Of a stretch of 5,690 nt of DNA, positions 1-4,890 are shown piece by piece. Numbering within the stretch: the stretch's first letter is position 1; every line of letters begins with the position of its first letter. Source of the DNA: Selenomonadaceae bacterium (lineage in GTDB: Bacteria > Bacillota > Negativicutes > Selenomonadales > Selenomonadaceae); the NCBI GenBank assembly GCA_017390245.1, contig JAFPCE010000077.1:1-5690 (forward strand), read 5' to 3'. The notes beneath the pieces were generated by a model, which saw nothing but the letters and a program-made list of their open reading frames with translations, was not told the origin of the DNA and did not search any database. A program made the translations under genes and the position numbers.

Positions 1-877
1 GCTGGCTGTAGTTGTTTTTACTATCAGCAACGCAGCAACAGCACTGGCAGCAGCTGACAGCAATCTGTACATACCACGGCCAGGCACACCTGTAGCAGGC
101 AGTGAGGCAGCGGTAAATGCACCAGTTATATCTGCTGACGCTGCCATTATGATTGACCGGGAAAATGGTGAAGTGCTTTACAGCAAGAATCCTGACAAAA
201 GGGAATATCCTGCCAGCACCACTAAGATTATGACCGCGATTTTAACCATTGAGGATAACCATAACGATGATGATGTAGTAGTTAGCTACAATGCAGCCAA
301 TGTAGAAAGTACCAATTTAGTACCAGGTGAAGTAATGCGCCGCTTTGATATGCTGGAGCTGATGATGCTTAATTCAGATAACGGTGCTGCCACTGCCTTA
401 GGAGAGTCGGTGGCAGGCTCTGAGCATGGCTTTGTTACCATGATGAACAATAAGGCCAAGGCCTTAGGCGCTTTATCTACTAACTTCTACAATTGCAACG
501 GCATGCCAAATGCCCGGCATTATACTACGGCCAGGGATATGAGCAAAATTGCTGACTATGCTATGAATAACAAGCTGTTCCGCAGGGTTGTCAGCACTGA
601 TAAGAAGATTATTCCTTATATCAGCCCAGCCCATGCCAGTCTCAAGGTAGAAAATACCAATGAGCTCTTAAAAGCGTATCCTGATATCATTGGTGTTAAA
701 ACCGGCTATACCAGAGCAGCAAAGGGATGTCTTGTAGCAGTTGCTACCCGCGAAGGCAAGGAGCTATTGGTAGTGGTTTTTCATTCTGATACCATGGATA
801 CACGCTTTCAGGAAGCCAGAAAGCTGCTAGACTATGGCTTTGAGCTGATAAACGAAAGAAAAGTTATGGCTATATAA
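1..877 (+). CDS. D-alanyl-D-alanine carboxypeptidase (peptidase S11), 5'-truncated by the window
   Basis: This is a serine DD-peptidase that removes the terminal D-alanine from peptidoglycan stem peptides on the outer face of the membrane. The reading frame is open from base 2, so the ATG at 149 is internal and the true start lies before the window. Codons 1-19 (LAVVVFTISNAATALAAAD) look like the end of a secretion signal, with an Ala-x-Ala type cleavage site near codons 16-18. All three active-site motifs are present: S-T-T-K at 215-226 (nucleophile Ser, general base Lys), S-D-N at 374-382 and K-T-G at 698-706. The protein stops about 58 residues after the K-T-G and so lacks the C-terminal beta domain and amphipathic anchor of DacA/DacF-type enzymes. 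It is probably soluble or held by an uncleaved leader. No downstream partner is evident. The family call is firm; the exact paralogue name is not. Confidence 0.93.
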   Translation, partial: LAVVVFTISNAATALAAADSNLYIPRPGTPVAGSEAAVNAPVISADAAIMIDRENGEVLYSKNPDKREYPASTTKIMTAILTIEDNHNDDDVVVSYNAANVESTNLVPGEVMRRFDMLELMMLNSDNGAATALGESVAGSEHGFVTMMNNKAKALGALSTNFYNCNGMPNARHYTTARDMSKIADYAMNNKLFRRVVSTDKKIIPYISPAHASLKVENTNELLKAYPDIIGVKTGYTRAAKGCLVAVATREGKELLVVVFHSDTMDTRFQEARKLLDYGFELINERKVMAI

Positions 878-888
878 TTTTTGTTTAT

Positions 889-904
889 AAAAAGAAGGCT
901 TTTT
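889..904 (+). terminator. Possible weak terminator after the carboxypeptidase gene
   Basis: A 6-bp stem AAAAAG / CTTTTT closes a 4-base AAGG loop, 12 bases after the stop codon. The T run is part of the stem and no free T tract follows, so termination would be inefficient at best. It is the only hairpin-like signal between the carboxypeptidase and the esterase. Confidence 0.3.
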
Positions 905-937
905 CAACTATAAAGTAGAATATATATTAAAAGATGT

Positions 938-941
938 GGAG
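938..941 (+). promoter_or_regulatory. Shine-Dalgarno site that fixes the esterase start at 949
   Basis: GGAG lies 7 bases before the ATG at 949. The earlier in-frame ATG at 934 is preceded only by AT-rich sequence, and this ribosome site falls downstream of it. The 949 start is therefore preferred. Confidence 0.75.
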
Positions 942-948
942 TGATACT

Positions 949-1680
949 ATGCAAATTGAGCAGTTCAGTCATTACAGCCATGTGCTGGCCAGAGATATGC
1001 AGGTAAGGGTCTTTGGCCATGGCGGTACACCTATTATTATGTTCCCATGCCAGGATGGTGACTGCCACAATTACGATGACTTTATGAACACCATTAGTGA
1101 CTATATTGACAGTGGTGCTGTCCAGGCCTTTGTTCTGGATACCATAGACAGAGAAAGCTGGTCTGATAAATATGGTGACAAGGGCTACAGAGCCTGGTGC
1201 CAGGAAAAGTATTATCTCTATGTCATTGAAGAGGTTCTGCCTTGCATTTATTCCCGTAACCACTCAGGCATACAGCCAATTACCTTTGGCTGCAGCTTAG
1301 GTGCTACTCATGCAGCTATAGCATTTTTGCGCCGTCCAGATTTATTCGGCGGCATGCTGGCATTGTCTGGCATTTATGATGCAAAGTACATGTTTGATGG
1401 CTGGCTCAATGAAGTAATGTACATGAATTCTCCAACAGACTTTATGGGGAATCTGCCTGATGACCATTATTACATTGATATTTACAATCAGAAAAAGATT
1501 ATTTTCTGTGTTGGCCAGGGTGCATGGGAAGATGAAGGCATTCGTTCTCAGAGGATTTTGCAGCAGGAGTTTTCTGCTAAGGGCATTGATGCCTGGTTCG
1601 ATTTCTGGGGCTATGATGTAAACCACGACTGGCCTTGGTGGAGAAAGCAGATTAGATACTTCCTGCCATATTTAGTGTAA
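949..1680 (+). CDS. Alpha/beta-hydrolase fold esterase-like protein (esterase D / YbbA-like family)
   Basis: A 243-residue cytoplasmic protein with no signal peptide or membrane segment. It resembles the single-domain esterases related to esterase D and the antigen 85/PHB-depolymerase group. The nucleophile elbow is G-C-S-L-G at residues 114-118, so Ser116 is the likely nucleophile. It is followed by the helix and strand expected of the fold (LFGGMLALSGIYD, residues 132-144). Candidate acids are Glu194 or Asp195 in GAWEDEG, and the likely catalytic His is His226 in VNHDWPWW. These triad assignments come from motif position only. An in-frame ATG at 934 would add five residues but has no ribosome site. 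The gene sits 83 bp before an ATP-grasp ligase in the same direction, suggesting a shared transcript and substrate. The substrate cannot be read from the sequence; thioesterase or peptidase-like activity on an amide or ester is possible. Confidence 0.85.
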   Translation: MQIEQFSHYSHVLARDMQVRVFGHGGTPIIMFPCQDGDCHNYDDFMNTISDYIDSGAVQAFVLDTIDRESWSDKYGDKGYRAWCQEKYYLYVIEEVLPCIYSRNHSGIQPITFGCSLGATHAAIAFLRRPDLFGGMLALSGIYDAKYMFDGWLNEVMYMNSPTDFMGNLPDDHYYIDIYNQKKIIFCVGQGAWEDEGIRSQRILQQEFSAKGIDAWFDFWGYDVNHDWPWWRKQIRYFLPYLV

Positions 1681-1763
1681 TTGCTGCTTTGTGTGCAAGG
1701 TAACAACTGCAGCTAAAGTGTGCTGGCTGTAACCAATGTTAAGCCGGAAAGGACTATGCAGCT

Positions 1764-2954
1764 ATGAATTGTGTATTTATTTCTCCAAATCACCCAAGAA
1801 CTCACTGGATGTTTACTAACCGTCTGAAAGCAAATGGCGTCAATGTTTTAGGCATTGGTGACTGCCCTTATGATGAGCTTAATGATAATGTCCGTGATTC
1901 TTTAACTGAGTATTACTACGTTCAGGAAATTAAGGATTATAACCAGGTTTTCCGTGCAGTAGCCTTCTTTTCCTTTAAGTATGGCAAAATTGACTGGCTG
2001 GAATCTAACAATGAGTTCTGGCTGGAGCAGGATGCTAGATTGCGCAGTGATTTTAACATTACTACGGGTGTCAAGGAAGACGAGATTGGCTACTACAAGA
2101 GAAAGTCACTGATGAAGGGCTGCTACAAGAAGGCCAAGGTGCCATCTGCCCGCCAGATAAAGATTACTACCATCGAGGAAGCCCTGGACTTTATCAAGCA
2201 GGTAGGTTACCCTGTAATTGTCAAGCCAGATATTGGTGTCAGCGCTTATGCTACCTACAAGCTCAGTGACGAGGATGCTGTCCGGGGTTTCTTTGCTGAC
2301 CATGTGGAGCTGCCTTATGTTATGGAAGAGTATGTAGAGGGAAATATTTTCTCCTATGATGCTATCTTAGATAACCAGGGCAAGCCTTTAATGGAAGCAT
2401 GTACCCAGTGGCCGCCATCCATTATGAATGTGGTAGCAGACAAGCTGGATTTGGCTTATTATGTCCGGGCTGATGTTCCTGACAAGCTGAAAAAGGCAGC
2501 TGTGGCTACTATCAATGGTTTTGGTGTTAAGAGCCGTTTTGTCCATCTGGAGTTCTTCTGCCTTACCAAGGATAAAAAGTGCCTGGGTAAAAAGGGCGAC
2601 TTTGTAGGCTTGGAGGTTAATATGAGTCCTGCTGAGGGCTATACACCGGATCTCATTAACTATGCTCACAGCATTGACGTATACAAAATCTGGGCGGATA
2701 TGGTAACCTATAACAAGCGCACTGACTCTGGCTCTCAGGAGTCCATGTTCTGCGTATATGCCGGACGCCGTGACCAGTTTAACTATGTTCACACGCCAGC
2801 TGAAATCAGCAAGAAATACGGCAATGACATGATTATGGCTGAGCGCATGTCTCCAGCTATGGTGCCACAGATGGGCAACCAGTGCTATATCGTCAAGCTG
2901 AAGACAGAAAAAGAGGTTAAGGAATTTATCAAGTTTGTTACTGAAAGAAGATAA
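1764..2954 (+). CDS. ATP-grasp fold carboxylate ligase-like protein
   Basis: A 396-residue cytoplasmic protein of the ATP-grasp superfamily, whose members activate a carboxylate as an acyl phosphate and join it to an amine or other nucleophile. Residues 1-100 form an N-terminal Rossmann-like domain (NCVFISPNHPRTHWMF). The ATP-grasp part runs from about 115 to 315. Lys154 in VIVKPD is the expected nucleotide-binding Lys, Glu188-Glu189 in MEEYVEG fits the adenine hinge, and Glu263 (HLEFF) with Glu284 and Asn286 (GLEVN) form the metal site. The last motif reads EVNMSPAEGYTPDL, so the Arg often seen two residues after the Asn in relatives is Ser288. The segment IDVYKIWADM (304-313) matches a subgroup often named only as carbamoyl-phosphate-synthase-like. 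The start is supported by AGGA at 1750-1753. It follows the esterase gene. The fold is confident; the substrates are unknown. Confidence 0.88.
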   Translation: MNCVFISPNHPRTHWMFTNRLKANGVNVLGIGDCPYDELNDNVRDSLTEYYYVQEIKDYNQVFRAVAFFSFKYGKIDWLESNNEFWLEQDARLRSDFNITTGVKEDEIGYYKRKSLMKGCYKKAKVPSARQIKITTIEEALDFIKQVGYPVIVKPDIGVSAYATYKLSDEDAVRGFFADHVELPYVMEEYVEGNIFSYDAILDNQGKPLMEACTQWPPSIMNVVADKLDLAYYVRADVPDKLKKAAVATINGFGVKSRFVHLEFFCLTKDKKCLGKKGDFVGLEVNMSPAEGYTPDLINYAHSIDVYKIWADMVTYNKRTDSGSQESMFCVYAGRRDQFNYVHTPAEISKKYGNDMIMAERMSPAMVPQMGNQCYIVKLKTEKEVKEFIKFVTERR

Positions 2955-3046
2955 AAGAAGCTGACATCTGGCAGATACTTAGATGATGGAGCTGTAAAAG
3001 TAATGCTGATAAATTTTAATATTAATACAAGGAGCAAGATTTAAGT

Positions 3047-3616
3047 ATGAAAAAAGTTATAATGTGTGCCCTGCTGGCTTTGCTGGTAATGACCACTGGC
3101 TGCATGGCCGCTGTAAATAAAGATAAAGGAGCAGATAAAATGGCAAATAGAATTGCAGTATTTGACACTAACATGGGTGAGTTTGAGATTGAGCTTTTTG
3201 AGGATAAGACTCCAGTAACCACTGGTAATTTCATTAAGCTGGCTGAAGAAGGCTTTTATGATGAAGTTATTTTCCACCGCATCATTGACGGCTTTATGAT
3301 TCAGGGTGGTGACCCAACTGGTACTGGCATGGGTGGCCCTGGCTATACCATTGAGGATGAGTTCAGAAGCGATCTCCGCCATGAAAGCGAGGGTATCCTC
3401 TCCATGGCTAACACCGGTCGTCCACATACTGGCGGTTCCCAGTTCTTCATCACCTTAGCTGCAACTCCATGGTTAGATGGCCATCATACTGTATTTGGCA
3501 AGGTTATTAAGGGCATGGAGGTTGTCCGTGAGATTGGTTCTGTAAAGACTGGTTTCCAGGACAGACCTGTACATGATGTTGTCATTAACAAGATTACTAT
3601 CAAGGCTGCTGAGTAA
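3047..3616 (+). CDS. Cyclophilin-type peptidyl-prolyl cis-trans isomerase, probable lipoprotein
   Basis: This protein catalyses cis-trans isomerisation of Xaa-Pro bonds to help folding. The 189-residue form begins with a lipoprotein-like leader: positive KK, a hydrophobic stretch, then M-T-T-G-C with Cys19 as the possible lipidation site. Thr at -3 makes the lipobox imperfect. The cyclophilin domain spans about residues 34-188. Active-site landmarks are FHRII (Arg78), FMIQGGD (Phe84, Gln86), SQFFIT and WLDGHHTVFG. It resembles the compact bacterial PpiB-like enzymes. AAGGAG at 3029-3034 lies 12 bases before the ATG, a long spacing. A second in-frame ATG at 3140 (Met32) has a better ribosome site and would give a cytosolic 158-residue enzyme starting MANRIAVFDTNMG. 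The stop overlaps the start of the next gene (TAATG), implying coupled translation. Confidence 0.95.
   Translation: MKKVIMCALLALLVMTTGCMAAVNKDKGADKMANRIAVFDTNMGEFEIELFEDKTPVTTGNFIKLAEEGFYDEVIFHRIIDGFMIQGGDPTGTGMGGPGYTIEDEFRSDLRHESEGILSMANTGRPHTGGSQFFITLAATPWLDGHHTVFGKVIKGMEVVREIGSVKTGFQDRPVHDVVINKITIKAAE
3125..3131 (+). promoter_or_regulatory. Internal Shine-Dalgarno site for an alternative cyclophilin start
   Basis: AAAGGAG lies 8 bases before an in-frame ATG at 3140-3142, inside the cyclophilin coding sequence. The spacing is better than the 12 bases at the annotated start. A ribosome starting here would skip the lipoprotein leader. Confidence 0.55.
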
Positions 3617-3918
3617 TGGCCTGTACCTATATGCTGCAATGCAGTGATGACAGCCTTTATACTGGCTATACCACCGATTTGCAGCACCGGGTAATGGTCC
3701 ACAGCCAGGGCAAGGCCAGCAAATGCACCAGAGCCAAGCTGCCTGTTAAGCTGGTATATTTTGAGGAATTTGCCACAAAAGAAGAGGCCCAGAGCAGGGA
3801 ATGGCATATAAAGCATTTCACCAGAGCTCAGAAGTTAAAGCTGCTGGAAACTCTGGATGAGGCCAGGCTTAATGTTATTAGCAGCATTAACCAGAATATT
3901 GCCCAGCAAATAAAATAA
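3616..3918 (+). CDS. GIY-YIG domain protein, UPF0213 / YhbQ-like family
   Basis: A 100-residue single-domain GIY-YIG protein of the small family that includes E. coli YhbQ and B. subtilis YazA. Members are stand-alone nuclease folds, and YhbQ-type proteins have been linked to DNA damage; the role here is inferred only from the family. The two halves of the signature appear as Y-M-L-Q-C (5-9) and Y-T-G-Y-T (15-19). They are followed by Arg25, the family's basic catalytic residue, and Glu62 in SREWHIK, the expected metal-binding Glu. The typical TRAQKLKLL segment is at 69-77. The length matches the family. The ATG overlaps the cyclophilin stop codon by one base, and only a weak AAGG (3602-3605) precedes it, so translation probably depends on coupling. 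The gene ends 9 bases before a strong terminator, making it the last gene of this unit. Confidence 0.92.
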   Translation: MACTYMLQCSDDSLYTGYTTDLQHRVMVHSQGKASKCTRAKLPVKLVYFEEFATKEEAQSREWHIKHFTRAQKLKLLETLDEARLNVISSINQNIAQQIK

Positions 3919-3926
3919 TTAGGATG

Positions 3927-3961
3927 AAACATTCTTCTCACAACGAGAAGAATGTTTTTTT
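3927..3961 (+). terminator. Rho-independent terminator after the GIY-YIG gene
   Basis: A perfect 13-bp inverted repeat (3927-3939 with 3945-3957) encloses a 5-base ACAAC loop. The uninterrupted T tract runs from 3955 to 3961, its first three bases pairing in the stem. It closes the cyclophilin/GIY-YIG unit and insulates the hisG control region. Confidence 0.93.
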
Positions 3962-4010
3962 ATTGGCTGGAAATTTTTCTAAGTGAAAAATCCATCTGGT
4001 ACATGATTTT

Positions 4011-4039
4011 TTGACTGTAATAAAGTAAAGGAGTATAAT
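4011..4039 (+). promoter_or_regulatory. Upstream candidate promoter (P1) of hisG
   Basis: TTGACT (4011-4016) and TATAAT (4034-4039) are separated by 17 bases, close to the sigma-A consensus. Transcription would begin near 4046, leaving an untranslated leader of roughly 175 bases before hisG. It lies just downstream of the terminator, as expected for a new unit. Confidence 0.65.
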
Positions 4040-4077
4040 ATATAAACATATAGGAGAATGTTTCAACACCGCTTTTC

Positions 4078-4119
4078 ATAAAACATTATATTTTATTATA
4101 AAACATTTTTATATTTTAT
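4078..4119 (+). repeat. AT-rich imperfect tandem repeat with internal dyads
   Basis: Two copies of an AT-rich unit lie at 4078-4096 (19 bases) and 4098-4119 (22 bases, with a 3-base insertion). Each starts ATAAAACATT and ends ATATTTTAT, so each is a dyad of ATAAAA and TTTTAT. The junction, TTTTAT-T-ATAAAA at 4091-4103, is itself a near-perfect palindrome. The cluster lies between the two promoters and ends 12 bases before the second -35 box. It may be an operator, an UP element or a curved tract, or only biased AT composition. Confidence 0.5.
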
Positions 4120-4131
4120 CACGGTAAAGTA

Positions 4132-4160
4132 TTGACGTATATTTTAGCCTGTGTTATTAT
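4132..4160 (+). promoter_or_regulatory. Proximal promoter (P2) of the his operon
   Basis: TTGACG (4132-4137) and TATTAT (4155-4160) are 17 bases apart, with an extended -10 TG at 4152-4153. The predicted start near 4167 gives a leader of about 55 bases. AT-rich sequence just upstream could act as an UP element. No T-box motif or run of His codons is visible downstream. Confidence 0.75.
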
Positions 4161-4188
4161 ATGACATGTTAGTACTTTAATATAATAA
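4154..4188. promoter_or_regulatory. Inverted repeat over the P2 -10 box, operator-like
   Basis: TTATTATAT (4154-4162) is exactly complementary to ATATAATAA (4180-4188) across a 17-base spacer. The left arm covers the -10 box and the right arm lies in the transcribed leader. A dimeric repressor bound here would block RNA polymerase. The arms are pure A/T, so chance is a real alternative. Confidence 0.4.
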
Positions 4189-4221
4189 AGAGAGAAAATA
4201 TTTACAGAGTGGAGGGTTATT

Positions 4222-4890
4222 ATGACCACCGATAATATGGAGTATTTAACAATAGCATTGCCAAAAGGAAAGCTCTTTGGTCTTTCTGCAGATTTATTAG
4301 CAAAGGTTGGCTATACCGCAGAGGATCTCAGCGAGAAATCCCGTAAGCTGGTTATAGTTAATGAAGAAAAGAAAATTAAATTCATCATTAGCAAAACAGC
4401 TGATGTGCCTACCTATGTTGAGTATGGTGCAGCAGATATTGGCATTATTGGCAAGGATGTATTGTTAGAATCAGGCATGGATGTGTATGAGCTGCTGGAC
4501 CTGGGCTTTGGCCGCTGCCATTTGATGATGGCTGTACCAAAGGATCAGAAGCGCCCTAAATTGTCTGATTATACCCATACCCGTGTGGCTACAAAATTCC
4601 CTCATATAGCAGAAAAGTTCTTTAACAGTAAGGGCATGCAGATGGAATACATCAAACTGAATGGCTCCATCGAGCTTGGCCCTATAGTTGGACTTTCTGA
4701 GAGCATCGTAGATATTGTTGAAACTGGTACTACCTTGAGAGAGAACAACCTGGAAGAGATTGCCTATATATTAGATGCTTCTGCCAGACTGATTTGCAAC
4801 CGGGTCAGCTACAAGCTGAAATTCCAGCGTATCCGCCAGCTGACTGAGGATTTGCGTACTATACTTGCACAGGCACAGGAGGAACAGTAA
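4222..4890 (+). CDS. hisG: ATP phosphoribosyltransferase catalytic subunit, short form (HisG_S)
   Basis: This enzyme catalyses the first step of histidine biosynthesis, joining ATP and PRPP to give phosphoribosyl-ATP in the cytoplasm. It has 222 residues, the length of the short HisG form, which lacks the C-terminal histidine-binding regulatory domain. That form needs the HisZ subunit, which is not seen here. Landmarks are LTIALPKGKL at 9-18, the AADIGIIGKDVLLE segment at 70-83, ATKFP at 123-127 and the PRPP-binding loop DIVETGTTLRENNL at 164-177. GGAGG at 4211-4215 lies 6 bases before the ATG. A second ATG at 4237 (MEYLTIALPKG) is where many relatives begin, but it has no ribosome site, so 4222 is chosen. 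Two promoters lie upstream. The stop overlaps the hisD start, indicating an operon. Confidence 0.96.
   Translation: MTTDNMEYLTIALPKGKLFGLSADLLAKVGYTAEDLSEKSRKLVIVNEEKKIKFIISKTADVPTYVEYGAADIGIIGKDVLLESGMDVYELLDLGFGRCHLMMAVPKDQKRPKLSDYTHTRVATKFPHIAEKFFNSKGMQMEYIKLNGSIELGPIVGLSESIVDIVETGTTLRENNLEEIAYILDASARLICNRVSYKLKFQRIRQLTEDLRTILAQAQEEQ

Noticed and set aside
881..926. Promoter for the esterase gene
   Set aside because: TATAAA (909-914) and TAGAAT (916-921) could serve as -10 boxes, but neither has a credible -35 at 16-18 bases.
1681..1763. Hairpin or terminator between the esterase and ATP-grasp genes
   Set aside because: Only scattered GCTGC/GCAGC pairings occur and there is no T tract, so read-through is more likely.
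904..2792. Minus-strand open frames at 904-1263, 1342-1626, 2106-2303 and 2388-2792
   Set aside because: They lie opposite the esterase and ATP-grasp genes, have no recognisable motifs, and mirror the codon bias of the + strand genes.
2961..3020. Promoter for the cyclophilin gene
   Set aside because: CTGACA at 2961 has no -10 box at the right distance, and TTTAAT at 3015 pairs only with a poor -35 (CTGTAA). A promoter may exist but cannot be placed.
3022..3816. Minus-strand open frames at 3022-3234, 3041-3427 and 3484-3816
   Set aside because: They overlap the well-supported cyclophilin and GIY-YIG genes and show no domain signature.
4058..4081. Possible 7-codon leader peptide (MFQHRFS) in the P1 leader, as a His attenuator
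   Set aside because: It has only one His codon, the GGAG is one base from the ATG, and no terminator/antiterminator pair follows.
4046..4221. T-box riboswitch upstream of hisG
   Set aside because: The conserved T-box core (GGTGG followed by ACCGCG) and a terminator before hisG are both absent.
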